Positions 44,846 to 53,303 of a stretch of DNA of 64,000 bases are shown in pieces. The notes beneath the pieces are model-generated. The model made no database searches, was not told the DNA's origin, and was given only the letters and a program-made list of their open reading frames with translations. The position numbers and the translations under genes are program-made. The first letter of the stretch is position 1, and each line of letters opens with the position of its first letter. The DNA is from Sneathiella sp. P13V-1 (lineage in GTDB: Bacteria > Pseudomonadota > Alphaproteobacteria > Sneathiellales > Sneathiellaceae), in contig NZ_WYEU01000001.1 in the NCBI RefSeq assembly GCF_015143595.1, forward strand, positions 1-64,000, in the 5' to 3' direction.

Positions 44846-44911
44846 ATGTCCGGAAAAAAAATAAATTCACGCCTTCTGGACCTCAAAACAACACTAACTC
44901 ACGACGATCAA

Positions 44912-44966
44912 GCAGATGAGCATTCGGTTCGCATGTAATCCATGCGGAGTGCATTAGCTCGTCTGC
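44912..44966. repeat. Nested palindrome upstream of the RNase HI-like gene
   Basis: Outer arms GCAGATGAGC (44912-44921) and GCTCGTCTGC (44957-44966) pair with one wobble. Inside is a perfect hairpin, CGCATG-TAATC-CATGCG (44930-44946). It could extrude as a cruciform or fold in RNA as a leader. It ends 2 nt before the AAAGGA ribosome site of the next gene. Confidence 0.6.
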
Positions 44967-44979
44967 AGAAAGGAATATT

Positions 44980-45477
44980 ATGACTATAACTATTCACATA
45001 AACGGCTCATGCCTTGGGAATCCAGGGCCAGGAGGATGGGCTGCCATTCTTCAAAAGGAAGCAAAGAAAAAAAGCATTCAGGGTTTATCAAACTATACCA
45101 CGAACAACAGAATGGAGTTGGCAGCAGCAATCAAAGCTCTTGAGCACATAAAGCAACATAATGAAGTTCTTATACACACAAACAATAGATATGTAGTTGA
45201 TGGTATTACGTTATGGATAAAAAACTGGAAGCAAAACGGCTGGACAACAGCGAATAAGAAACCTGTGGAGAATGCTGATCTCTGGCAACGACTTCTACAA
45301 GCGACAGAGAAGCACACAGTTGAATGGAAATGGGCTAGAGCCGCTAGAGCAAGTTACAGCGGTGACGAGGTTGATCGTCTTGCCACAACACAAGCAGAAA
45401 AAGCCGAGTTGTACAGGTTATCCACCCCATTCGACATTGCTGATCGTAGTTTTCACGAATTCTTCCCAAGTAAGTAA
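44980..45477 (+). CDS. Catalytically inactive RNase HI homologue
   Basis: A 165-residue protein very similar to proteobacterial RNase HI: SCLGNPGPGG (10-19), TTNNRMELAAA (40-50), WIKNWKQNGW (79-88) and NADLWQRL (98-105), the last two being the basic handle that grips RNA-DNA hybrids. Against E. coli RNase HI the catalytic Asp10 is Asn8, Asp70 is Asn68 and the His124 loop GHAGH is AARAS (His to Ala122). Glu48 (E46) and Asp134 (D132) remain. Two metal ligands are thus Asn, the very change used to make hybrid-binding, non-cutting RNase H. The last ~25 residues differ from RNase HI. It likely binds RNA-DNA hybrids without cutting. AAAGGAATATT precedes the ATG, and the excisionase-like gene follows 12 bp after. 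Confidence 0.85.
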   Translation: MTITIHINGSCLGNPGPGGWAAILQKEAKKKSIQGLSNYTTNNRMELAAAIKALEHIKQHNEVLIHTNNRYVVDGITLWIKNWKQNGWTTANKKPVENADLWQRLLQATEKHTVEWKWARAARASYSGDEVDRLATTQAEKAELYRLSTPFDIADRSFHEFFPSK

Positions 45478-45489
45478 ACAAGTGCTGAA

Positions 45490-45771
45490 ATGAATGACAT
45501 TATGACGCGAGTAGAAGCTGCCGAATATCTCAGGATTTCCATTCGACAGTTAGATCGCCTGTCAATTCCTCGGCATTATGTGGGCCGCTTACCAAGATTT
45601 CTAAAAGAAGATCTTAAAGAGTTCATTCACAAAAGTAGGACTTTTCCCTCGAGGTTCACATTGAATGGGCAAGCAATTCAACCTGATCACTCACTTGAAC
45701 ACTCCAAAATCAAACACAGCAATATTAAGCTATCAACGAAGGAGAAACTAAACGCATTACTCTCTCACTGA
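45490..45771 (+). CDS. Excisionase/AlpA-like helix-turn-helix protein
   Basis: A 93-residue protein whose N-terminal half is a MerR-like/HTH_17 winged helix: TRVEAAEYLRISIRQLDRL then YVGRLPRFLKEDLKEFIHK. This is the build of AlpA- and Xis-type recombination directionality factors. The rest is a basic tail of unknown fold. It lies 12 bp after the RNase HI-like gene, so both are probably co-expressed, and its 3' end overlaps the convergent integrase gene by 7 bp. The start may alternatively be at 45502. Confidence 0.78.
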   Translation: MNDIMTRVEAAEYLRISIRQLDRLSIPRHYVGRLPRFLKEDLKEFIHKSRTFPSRFTLNGQAIQPDHSLEHSKIKHSNIKLSTKEKLNALLSH

Positions 45772-46796
45772 TCCAATACATTAACGGCGTCATCTAAAGC
45801 ACTCGGAGCTAGATGGGCGTATTTGAGTGTCATCTGAATACTTGAATGCCCCATCAGCTCCTGAACTTGCTTAAGACCAACATCACGCATTACTAGACGG
45901 CTGGCAAATGTGTGCCTCAAATCATGGAATACAAAATTCTCAATGCCAGCATCTGAAACAGCTTTTTCCCAAGCCCTTTTCATGTCCCCAATTGGACCGC
46001 CATGAAGTGCGCGAAACACATGGCTATCGTCCCCCTCTTTATGGGCGGCAAGGCGTACTATTAATTCCACAATGGTTTTGCTTGCTGGTATTCGATAGGG
46101 CTTCCTTGATTTGGGTTTGGGAATACGAACTGCAGTTGGCTTTTCATTACTCCATATGACATCTCTCCATTTGAAATCCAAGATGTCTTGTTTTCTGGCT
46201 CCGGTATGCAGTGCAAAGGTAACAACATCCTTTAACCAATCTGGCAACACAGACATCAACGACTTCTCTTCATCATCAGACAAATACCTGACCCTTGTAT
46301 CGCTATCCTGAAGTTTAGGAAACTGTGGCAAGGTATAACTTGGGCATATTTCTTTCGCTCTGTTTAATACCGCTTTAAGGTCATTCATTTCCCTCTTCAC
46401 CGTACTAATAGCAACCCCTTTCTTCTCACCTTCTCCCCCCAACCTCTTATTCACGTATTGCGCCAACATGGGAGCGTTAATTGCGTCTATTGGTGTGTCT
46501 GCTCCAATGTGAGAAATGAACCTCTCATGGTTTGCCTGATCCCTAGCCACAGCTCCTTTACTTCTTTGAGAGGATGTTTGACGGAGTTTCAAATAGTATT
46601 CAACCGCGTCCCAATATGTTGGTATTTGCACACTGCCGAACTTCTTGTGCCGCTCACGCATTTCAGCTTTGAATTCTTCTTCAACTCGTTGTGCCTTGCG
46701 CTTGCTAGTTTCACCTGTGGAACGCTTTACGCGCTGGCCCAGCAATTCAAAGTCCATCACATAGGTCTTTGCACCTTTTGGAAGGTATACAGTCAT
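45765..46796 (-). CDS. Tyrosine recombinase (phage-type integrase)
   Basis: A 343-residue integrase. An arm-binding N-terminal part (KTYVMDFELLGQRVKRSTGE) is followed by a SAM-like core-binding domain (residues ~60-150) and the catalytic domain. There the Arg lies in LHTGARKQDILDFKW (near residue 195), HDLRHTFASRL holds the His-x-x-Arg pair, then ELMGHSSIQMTLKYAHL with the second His and the nucleophilic Tyr (near residue 326). It should catalyse site-specific insertion into the tRNA-Thr 3' end. The start is 95 bp from the attR repeat, reading away from the tRNA. Confidence 0.95.
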   Translation of the reverse strand: MTVYLPKGAKTYVMDFELLGQRVKRSTGETSKRKAQRVEEEFKAEMRERHKKFGSVQIPTYWDAVEYYLKLRQTSSQRSKGAVARDQANHERFISHIGADTPIDAINAPMLAQYVNKRLGGEGEKKGVAISTVKREMNDLKAVLNRAKEICPSYTLPQFPKLQDSDTRVRYLSDDEEKSLMSVLPDWLKDVVTFALHTGARKQDILDFKWRDVIWSNEKPTAVRIPKPKSRKPYRIPASKTIVELIVRLAAHKEGDDSHVFRALHGGPIGDMKRAWEKAVSDAGIENFVFHDLRHTFASRLVMRDVGLKQVQELMGHSSIQMTLKYAHLAPSALDDAVNVLDQ

Positions 46797-46802
46797 GATT
46801 AT

Positions 46803-46827
46803 TTCCCCACGAAAATCCCCACGAATT
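46803..46827. repeat. Right copy of the 25-bp island-end repeat
   Basis: Perfect match to 32707-32731, here just upstream of the integrase start and overlapping its ribosome site region. Two tandem TTCGTGGGGA units on the minus strand. Probable arm-type integrase sites, which could also let the integrase control its own expression. Confidence 0.6.
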
Positions 46828-46890
46828 ACCCATACAGATAAACTCGCGGATCCAGTTTAAATCAATTAATTTATGATTTTCAAGGGTTTG

Positions 46891-46967
<77 letters not shown>

Positions 46968-47165
46968 AGCGTGTGCTGTGTAGACGGCGGAATATAGAAG
47001 GTTTTCTTTTCATGTCAAAGAAAATCTGCCGCAAAATCACGCAAAAAACGGACGTATTTCAAGCGCCGCTTATTTGATCTAAATTATGCCAATACTTGTT
47101 ATTTTCATCCATTCAGGATAGTGAGTTTTCTGGTGAAGAGTTAGAAAGCTAAGCGGGATGATTTA

Positions 47166-47333
47166 ATGGCTGAAGACAGCAAAAAATCAGGTAAGGAAAA
47201 AGCACGCGAAGAGAAGGCGGATCGTCTGTCAGATGCTTTGCGGGAAAATCTTCGAAAGCGCAAACAGCTGCAACGAGATCGCGGCGCGGGCGCGCCTGAC
47301 GCCATAAAGAATAAAAACCGCCTTACGGATTGA
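47166..47333 (+). CDS. Small basic helical protein of unknown function
   Basis: A 55-residue open frame of very polar, charged composition (AEDSKKSGKEKAREEKADRL at the start), probably one long helix followed by a basic tail. GCGGGATGATTTA precedes the ATG. Similar tiny lysine/glutamate-rich proteins precede conserved genes in related alphaproteobacteria, but I cannot name a family. It lies between tRNA-Thr and dcd on the same strand as dcd. Confidence 0.55.
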   Translation: MAEDSKKSGKEKAREEKADRLSDALRENLRKRKQLQRDRGAGAPDAIKNKNRLTD

Positions 47334-47423
47334 GTGTTTTCAAGCCTGCCCAAGGTTACACTTGGCCCTTCGCCAAACAATCTGTAATATGCCCCAAACT
47401 TGATTAATGGGAGAGTAACACGC

Positions 47424-47978
47424 ATGGCCATCCTATCCGATAAGTGGATCAGATCTGCCGCACAAGAACAGAACATGATTGAGCCGTTTGTGGAAAGCCA
47501 GAAACGCGAAGGCATGATCTCTTACGGGCTGTCATCATATGGTTATGACGCACGTGTGTCGGATGAGTTCAAGATCTTCACTAACGTTGATTCGGCCACT
47601 GTTGACCCCAAAGCCTTCTCTAACGACAGTTTTGTAGATCGCAAAACGGATGTCTGCGTCATTCCGCCAAACTCATTTGCGCTGGCCCGCACCGTTGAGT
47701 ATTTCCGCATCCCCCGCGATGTGCTGGTGATCTGCCTTGGTAAATCCACCTATGCCCGCTGCGGTATTATTGTGAACGTAACCCCGCTTGAGCCTGAGTG
47801 GGAAGGGCACGTAACCCTTGAATTTTCAAACACAACACCACTTCCGGCGAAGATCTACGCCAATGAAGGGGCGTGTCAGTTCCTGTTCCTGAAAGGGAAC
47901 GAGCCATGTGAGACATCTTATAAAGATCGCTCCGGCAAATATATGGGGCAAGAAGGCGTTACACTGCCGCGGCTGTAA
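47424..47978 (+). CDS. dcd: dCTP deaminase
   Basis: A 184-residue enzyme of standard length that deaminates dCTP to dUTP for thymidylate synthesis. Family signatures are [13 protein letters not shown] (near residue 32), [20 protein letters not shown] (~108-127), with the catalytic Glu in EPEWEGH, and [11 protein letters not shown]. The ATG at 47424 is chosen over an upstream TTG because GGGAGAG lies before it and the protein then begins MAILSDKWI, as usual. A strong terminator follows. Confidence 0.95.
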   Translation: MAILSDKWIRSAAQEQNMIEPFVESQKREGMISYGLSSYGYDARVSDEFKIFTNVDSATVDPKAFSNDSFVDRKTDVCVIPPNSFALARTVEYFRIPRDVLVICLGKSTYARCGIIVNVTPLEPEWEGHVTLEFSNTTPLPAKIYANEGACQFLFLKGNEPCETSYKDRSGKYMGQEGVTLPRL

Positions 47979-48016
47979 TCGGCCCCATCCTTGCCATAAT
48001 CAACAGGCAGTAACAC

Positions 48017-48051
48017 GAGGCGCTTTCTTGCATAGCGCCTCTTTTGCTTTT
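48017..48051 (+). terminator. Rho-independent terminator after dcd
   Basis: Perfect 8-bp arms GAGGCGCT (48017-48024) and AGCGCCTC (48034-48041) followed by TTTTGCTTTT. It separates dcd from murA. Confidence 0.85.
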
Positions 48052-48095
48052 AAAACCTGGGATGATATCCCGAGACCACAGGACATTATTTAAGT

Positions 48096-49394
48096 ATGGA
48101 CAGCATTCGCATCCGGGGCGGCAAGCCTCTTTACGGTAAAATTGAAATCAGTGGCGCGAAAAACGCCGCCTTGCCGCTTATGGTCGCCTCATTGCTTACA
48201 GAAGAAACTGTTACGCTTCATAATCTGCCCCATGTGGCAGACATTACCATGCTGATTAATCTGCTGTGTCAGCATGGCGTGAAAGCCCATTTGAACGGTG
48301 AAGGCAATGGCAACGGAAACTCCAACGGTCGTGCAGTGAGCCTGACCGCAAAGGAAATTACCAATACGGTTGCCCCATACGAAATCGTCCGGAAAATGCG
48401 CGCTGGCGCGTTGGTTCTCGGCCCCTTGCTTGCCCGCGAAGGCAAAGCAAAGGTTTCCCTGCCCGGCGGCTGCGCCATTGGCACGCGCCCCATGAACCTT
48501 CATGTGGATGGCCTTGAAGCCATGGGTGCCAAGATCGAGATTGAAGCGGGTTACATGGTTGCCCACGCCCCAGAAGGTTTGAAAGGCGCGGAAATTCGCT
48601 TTGATACGGTCTCTGTTGGTGCAACAGAAGATCTGCTGATGGCGGCCGCTTTGGCGGACGGCGTTACTGTTCTTGAAAATGCCGCGCGGGAGCCGGAAAT
48701 TACGGACCTTATCCACCTGCTGCAAGCGATGGGTGCAGATATCAAAGGCGAAGGCACAGACCGCCTTGTGATCACAGGTAAAGAAAAACTCCATGGGGCG
48801 GACTATACAGTTATGCCTGACCGGATCGAAACCGGAACCTACGCCATGGCCGTCGGGATTACGGGCGGCAAGGTTGAGCTGACGAATACCCGCGCCGACC
48901 TGATCGAGGCCGTCATTGAAGTGATGGAAGAGGCTGGCCTTACCATTGAACGCACGGAAGATGGGATGATTGTCAGCCGCGATCCGGAGACCCCTATTCA
49001 AGGCGTGGATGTGCAAACGCAGCCATACCCTGGATACCCCACGGATATGCAGGCGCAATTTATGGCTCTCATGGCGGCATCCAATGGCGCGTCCATGATT
49101 ACCGAAACGATTTTTGAAAACCGCTTCATGCATGTGCCCGAGCTTTCACGCCTTGGCGCTAATATCAATGTTCATGGCAGATCTGCTATGGTACGAGGCA
49201 CGAAAGAGCTCGCGGGTGCCCCCGTTATGGCGACCGATCTTCGCGCCTCTGTCTCATTGGTGCTTGCCGGATTGGCCGCGAGCGGAGAGACTTTAATTAA
49301 CCGGGTTTATCACCTCGACCGGGGGTATGAACGTTTGGAAGAGAAATTGGCTGCTTGTGGCGCGGATATTCAGCGGGTACAAGGGGAAGCCTAA
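48096..49394 (+). CDS. murA: UDP-N-acetylglucosamine 1-carboxyvinyltransferase
   Basis: A 432-residue cytoplasmic enzyme that adds enolpyruvate to UDP-GlcNAc, the first committed step of peptidoglycan synthesis. The start [20 protein letters not shown] and AKNAALPLM are typical, and the catalytic Cys (fosfomycin target) is C126 in [12 protein letters not shown]. Further marks are [11 protein letters not shown] and the final [16 protein letters not shown] low-complexity Gly/Asn loop, [12 protein letters not shown] (residues ~67-78), is inserted before the catalytic region and makes the protein slightly longer than E. coli MurA. The DUF2948 gene follows after 21 bp. Confidence 0.95.
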   Translation: MDSIRIRGGKPLYGKIEISGAKNAALPLMVASLLTEETVTLHNLPHVADITMLINLLCQHGVKAHLNGEGNGNGNSNGRAVSLTAKEITNTVAPYEIVRKMRAGALVLGPLLAREGKAKVSLPGGCAIGTRPMNLHVDGLEAMGAKIEIEAGYMVAHAPEGLKGAEIRFDTVSVGATEDLLMAAALADGVTVLENAAREPEITDLIHLLQAMGADIKGEGTDRLVITGKEKLHGADYTVMPDRIETGTYAMAVGITGGKVELTNTRADLIEAVIEVMEEAGLTIERTEDGMIVSRDPETPIQGVDVQTQPYPGYPTDMQAQFMALMAASNGASMITETIFENRFMHVPELSRLGANINVHGRSAMVRGTKELAGAPVMATDLRASVSLVLAGLAASGETLINRVYHLDRGYERLEEKLAACGADIQRVQGEA

Positions 49395-49415
49395 CAAAAT
49401 GAACAGGAACAGATT

Positions 49416-49853
49416 ATGGGTGACGGATTAAAGCTGAAAGCCATGGAAGCGGATGAGGTCAATATCCTGTCCGCGGCAATGGAAGGCGCTATTACCAGTC
49501 CGGGAGAGATCAGTTATTCTCCGAAGGGCCGTCATTTCACCATGACCTGTTCCCGCTTCATGTGGGAAGATCAAGAAACTTCCAATCAGAGAATTCGTTC
49601 AGGATTGTTTATCTCCGACATCCTTGCCGCGAAGCGGCAGAATGTTCCTGAAAAGCCTGAAACGGCAATGGAGTTGCTGTCTATCGAGGCGGTTGCAGGT
49701 GACGATGGCTTGGCTGACCTGACCCTTACCTTTGCCGGAAATTGCACCATCGCCCTTTCCGTTGAATGTGTGGATATGACCCTCACAGATGTTGGGGATG
49801 CCTGGAAAACAGACGCGGTGCCGCATCATGACCTGGAAAAAGAACAGTCATAA
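49416..49853 (+). CDS. DUF2948 family protein
   Basis: A 145-residue conserved alphaproteobacterial protein of unknown function. Family traits are LKAMEADEVNILSAAMEGAI at the start, RFMWEDQ, RIRSGLFI and the final VECVDMTLTDVG region. It stands between murA and hisG, the usual place in this class, and is 21 bp after murA. No signal peptide, membrane segment or catalytic motif. Confidence 0.85.
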   Translation: MGDGLKLKAMEADEVNILSAAMEGAITSPGEISYSPKGRHFTMTCSRFMWEDQETSNQRIRSGLFISDILAAKRQNVPEKPETAMELLSIEAVAGDDGLADLTLTFAGNCTIALSVECVDMTLTDVGDAWKTDAVPHHDLEKEQS

Positions 49854-49928
49854 ACCGAATTCCTATTTATTTTTTTGAAACATAACCTGATATAAGAACC
49901 ATACGGTTACAGGAAACGGAGCAAACAA

Positions 49929-50597
49929 GTGTCCTCCACTGAAGAGTTGGTTATTGCCCTGCCAAAAGGGCGAATTTTGAAAGAGGTGATGCCCCTCGTG
50001 CGTAGCGTGGGTATTGAGCCGGAACCTGCCTTTGACGACCCGGACAGTCGTCTTTTGCATTTCAAAACCAACCATCCGAACATTTCCATCATCCGCGTGA
50101 GATCTTTCGACGTAGCAACTTTTGTTGCCTTCGGCGCGGCACATCTGGGTGTTGCAGGCAATGATGTTCTGTTGGAGCATAATTATTCTGAAATTTATGC
50201 CCCGCTGGATCTGGACATTGGGCATTGTTATCTGGCGATCGCACAGCCAAAAGATCTGCAAGATGACAAGGATCCAAACCGCTGGAGCCATGTTCGCATT
50301 GCCACTAAATATCCAAACCTGACACATCAACATTTTGCTTCCCAAGGGATTCAGGCGGAATGTATCAAGCTGTCCGGTGCTATGGAATTGGCACCCGGCC
50401 TTGGTCTTTGTCGCCGCATAGTTGATCTGGTGTCTTCCGGTGCCACTTTGAAAGCAAACGGTCTTGTTGAAGTTGAGAAAATCCTCGACATCACGTCACG
50501 TCTTGTTGTGAACCGTGCGGCCCTTAAAACCCGTCCGGTTGAGATGAACGGCTGGATCGAGAAATTTACGGAGGCTGTCAATGACCGCCTGGCTTAA
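49929..50597 (+). CDS. hisG: ATP phosphoribosyltransferase, short form
   Basis: A 222-residue catalytic subunit for the first step of histidine synthesis (ATP plus PRPP). It begins [17 protein letters not shown] and has the PRPP-binding region [22 protein letters not shown] (near residue 155), where family members show an acidic loop. The short form lacks the C-terminal regulatory domain and needs HisZ, which is not in this window. The hisD start lies 17 bp inside its 3' end, so the two are translationally coupled. Confidence 0.93.
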   Translation: MSSTEELVIALPKGRILKEVMPLVRSVGIEPEPAFDDPDSRLLHFKTNHPNISIIRVRSFDVATFVAFGAAHLGVAGNDVLLEHNYSEIYAPLDLDIGHCYLAIAQPKDLQDDKDPNRWSHVRIATKYPNLTHQHFASQGIQAECIKLSGAMELAPGLGLCRRIVDLVSSGATLKANGLVEVEKILDITSRLVVNRAALKTRPVEMNGWIEKFTEAVNDRLA

Positions 50598-51882
50598 AAT
50601 TACCGATGCGGATTTTGAAGAACGGTTTCTGGAAGTCCTGGGTCAGAAGCGTGAGACAGATGCGGATGTAAACGACACCGTAGCTGCGATCCTCGCGGAT
50701 GTACGAAGCCGCGGCGACGAAGCGGTCGTGGAATATACCAACCGCTTTGATCGACTGACGCTAAGTGGCGGGTCGGATCTCAAAATCTCCTCTGAAGAAA
50801 TTGAAGCGGCAAAAGCTTCATGTGACGCGGCTACGTTGGGCGCTCTGTCTATCGCGGCGGATCGCATCAAAAGTTACCACGAGAAACAAAAGCCAGAGGA
50901 TCTTCGCTATACAGATGCCGATGGTATTGAGCTTGGATACCGCTGGACTGCGATCGAGGAAGTTGGCCTTTATGTACCTGGTGGCCTTGCTACTTACCCA
51001 TCGTCCGTTCTGATGAACGCTATCCCGGCGAAAGTTGCGGGTGCCAGCCGTCTTGTGATGGTTGTTCCCACACCAGATGGAAACATTAATCCACTCGTTC
51101 TGGCGGCGGCCGATCTGTGTGGAGTAGATGAGGTTTACCGCATCGGTGGCGCGCAAGCTGTGGCTGCATTGGCTTACGGCACGGACACCATTGGCAAAGT
51201 GGATAAGATCGTTGGTCCCGGCAATGCCTTTGTGGCAACCGCCAAAAAGCAAGTGTTTGGGACTGTTGGCATTGACATGATTGCAGGCCCGTCTGAAATC
51301 ATGGTTGTTGCAGATAATCAGAACGATCCGGCGTGGATTGCCGCTGATCTGTTGTCGCAGGCAGAACATGATCCGGTTGCCCAGAGCATTCTGATCACAG
51401 ACGATGCCAATTACGCCAAATCAGTGGAAGATGCGGTTCAATCGCACCTGAAAACACTACCTCGCAGCGACATCGCGGGGGAGAGCTGGAAGAATTATGG
51501 TGTTGTAATTGTTGTGGACAATATGGATCAGGCACCAGCTCTTGTGGACCGTCTGGCACCTGAACATCTTGAACTATGCGTTTCTGATCCAGATGCGCTT
51601 AGTGAAAAGATCACCCATGCCGGCGCCATTTTCCTCGGCCGATATACGCCGGAAGCCATTGGGGATTATATCGCCGGCCCAAACCACGTTCTGCCAACCG
51701 CGAGAACAGCACGCTTTTCATCAGGTCTTTCCACACTGGACTTCATGAAGCGATCCTCTTTGATTAAGCTGGATGCGGAAGGATTGCAGAAAATTGGACC
51801 GCCTGCGGTAGATCTTGCCAATTCTGAAGGGCTGGGCGCGCACGCCTTGTCCATTGCCATACGGCTGAACATGCCCAAATAA
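50581..51882 (+). CDS. hisD: Histidinol dehydrogenase
   Basis: A 433-residue zinc enzyme performing the last two oxidations to histidine with NAD. Signature blocks are [16 protein letters not shown] (near residue 138), [17 protein letters not shown] (~203), [15 protein letters not shown] and [15 protein letters not shown], which includes zinc and catalytic Glu/His residues (~258-272), and [14 protein letters not shown] (~360). It overlaps hisG and is 12 bp before the UPF0262 gene, so all three are likely one transcript. Confidence 0.96.
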   Translation: MTAWLKITDADFEERFLEVLGQKRETDADVNDTVAAILADVRSRGDEAVVEYTNRFDRLTLSGGSDLKISSEEIEAAKASCDAATLGALSIAADRIKSYHEKQKPEDLRYTDADGIELGYRWTAIEEVGLYVPGGLATYPSSVLMNAIPAKVAGASRLVMVVPTPDGNINPLVLAAADLCGVDEVYRIGGAQAVAALAYGTDTIGKVDKIVGPGNAFVATAKKQVFGTVGIDMIAGPSEIMVVADNQNDPAWIAADLLSQAEHDPVAQSILITDDANYAKSVEDAVQSHLKTLPRSDIAGESWKNYGVVIVVDNMDQAPALVDRLAPEHLELCVSDPDALSEKITHAGAIFLGRYTPEAIGDYIAGPNHVLPTARTARFSSGLSTLDFMKRSSLIKLDAEGLQKIGPPAVDLANSEGLGAHALSIAIRLNMPK

Positions 51883-51894
51883 AGGTAGAAAACC

Positions 51895-52377
51895 ATGTCA
51901 GAAGAACGTCAGCGTATCGTCAACATAACCCTGGATGAGAAATCTGTGGTGCGGCGAAACGCTGACATCGAACACGAGCGTAAAGTGGCCGTGTTCGATC
52001 TTCTGGATGCAAATACTTTTACGCTAAAAGATCACCCGGATGCTGGCCCCTATTCACTACATTTGTCGATCGAAGACAACCGTCTGATTTTTGATATCCG
52101 CGCAGAAGATGACGCAACAGAGCTTGGCCGCGTGCCTTTACCTGTGATTTCATTTCGCCGGATCATCAAAGATTATTTCCAGATCTGCGAAAGCTATTTC
52201 GATGCGATTAAATCAGCGAGCCCTTCGAAAATTGAAGCCATTGATATGGGGCGGCGAGGACTTCACAATGAAGGCACCGAACAGCTTCTGGATCGCATTA
52301 AAGACAAGATCGACACGGATTTCGATACCGCACGTCGGCTATTTACCCTGATCTGCGTTCTCCATATCCGGGGCTAA
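51895..52377 (+). CDS. UPF0262 family protein
   Basis: A 160-residue conserved alphaproteobacterial protein, function unknown. Typical stretches are NITLDEKSVVRRNADIEHER at the start, YSLHLSIEDNRLIFDIR and EAIDMGRRGLHNEGTE. It commonly follows hisD and precedes a small phosphatase-like gene, exactly as here. No membrane or secretion signals. Confidence 0.9.
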   Translation: MSEERQRIVNITLDEKSVVRRNADIEHERKVAVFDLLDANTFTLKDHPDAGPYSLHLSIEDNRLIFDIRAEDDATELGRVPLPVISFRRIIKDYFQICESYFDAIKSASPSKIEAIDMGRRGLHNEGTEQLLDRIKDKIDTDFDTARRLFTLICVLHIRG

Positions 52378-52436
52378 GATGACTGGCCCAGCATTCAAAG
52401 AGACCCAACCGCACACAGGCACGGGGGGATAGACAC

Positions 52437-52883
52437 ATGTCCGCCGCCGCGCCAACAAGTGTCCTATTTGCCTGTACCCATAACAGTGTTCGCTCTCCCA
52501 TGGCGGAAGCGATCATGAAAAGTCTTTATGGTACAAAAATCTATGTGCAAAGTGCAGGCGTTCGCGCGACGGAAATTGACGGTTTCACCATTGAGGTTAT
52601 GGATGAAATCGGCCTTGATGTTGAAGATCATTACTCCAAAAACTTTGACGAACTTGAAGACAGCTCGTTCGATCTCATTATTTGCCTGTCCAAAGAAGCC
52701 AAAATGAAGGCTGATGAAATCACTCGAACCTGGGCGTGTGATGTGGAGCACTGGATCACTGTTGATCCCTCAGAGATTGAAGGTAACAGGGAAATGCGCC
52801 TCAATGCCTATCGAAACGTTCGCGATGATCTTTATCAAAAGATCAAGAGTCGTTTCGCAACTGCCCCTGCCCCTCTCGTCTGA
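52437..52883 (+). CDS. Low-molecular-weight protein tyrosine phosphatase / arsenate reductase-like
   Basis: A 148-residue protein with the P-loop CTHNSVRS (residues 13-20), the C-x5-R-S active site of this fold, near the N-terminus in VLFACTHNSVRSPMAEA. The acidic loop is VDPSEIEG (near residue 109), where LMW phosphatases carry a DP catalytic Asp. It could dephosphorylate a protein or act as an ArsC-type reductase; no ars genes are near. It is always close to the UPF0262 gene in this group. Start 52437 follows a GGGGGA ribosome site. Confidence 0.85.
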   Translation: MSAAAPTSVLFACTHNSVRSPMAEAIMKSLYGTKIYVQSAGVRATEIDGFTIEVMDEIGLDVEDHYSKNFDELEDSSFDLIICLSKEAKMKADEITRTWACDVEHWITVDPSEIEGNREMRLNAYRNVRDDLYQKIKSRFATAPAPLV

Positions 52884-53024
52884 TTTATGATATAATTGCA
52901 CCAAACGGACGTGATTTTGATGATTAAGTCCGCTCGCGGGATGCCAATTTCAAACAAAGGCTTGCTTTTTTGGCCGAGGCACCGCATTTTGCACCCACGT
53001 TTTAACTACTGAATATGGATATTC

Positions 53025-53243
53025 ATGGCGAAAGAAGAACTTTTGGAATTTGAAGGCACCGTAACGGAACTTCTGCCAAACGCAATGTTCCGGGTAAAGC
53101 TGGAAAACGACCACGAAGTACTTGCACACACAGCTGGTAAAATGCGCAAACACCGCATTCGCGTACTGGCAGGTGACCGCGTAACTGTCGAAATGACACC
53201 ATACGACCTTACAAAAGGTCGCATCACGTTCCGTTATAAATAA
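53025..53243 (+). CDS. infA: Translation initiation factor IF-1
   Basis: A 72-residue OB-fold protein, exactly the family length, nearly identical in form to other alphaproteobacterial IF-1: [20 protein letters not shown] at the start and [11 protein letters not shown] in the middle, with RITFRYK at the end. It occupies the ribosomal A site during initiation. A terminator follows at 53258. Confidence 0.97.
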   Translation: MAKEELLEFEGTVTELLPNAMFRVKLENDHEVLAHTAGKMRKHRIRVLAGDRVTVEMTPYDLTKGRITFRYK

Positions 53244-53257
53244 CGGATAGTTGGGGT

Positions 53258-53279
53258 GGGCATCATCTGATGCCCCTTT
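53258..53279 (+). terminator. Terminator after infA
   Basis: Perfect 7-bp arms GGGCATC (53258-53264) and GATGCCC (53269-53275) with a 4-nt loop, followed by C then TTTAT. It lies 15 bp after the infA stop. Confidence 0.65.
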
Positions 53280-53303
53280 ATAAGTGCAGGTAACGAACTG
53301 GCA

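Noticed and set aside
47141-47515. Minus-strand frame opposite the small gene and the dcd start
   Set aside because: It lies antisense to two well supported plus-strand genes and shows the Ser/Arg-rich pattern of a shadow frame.
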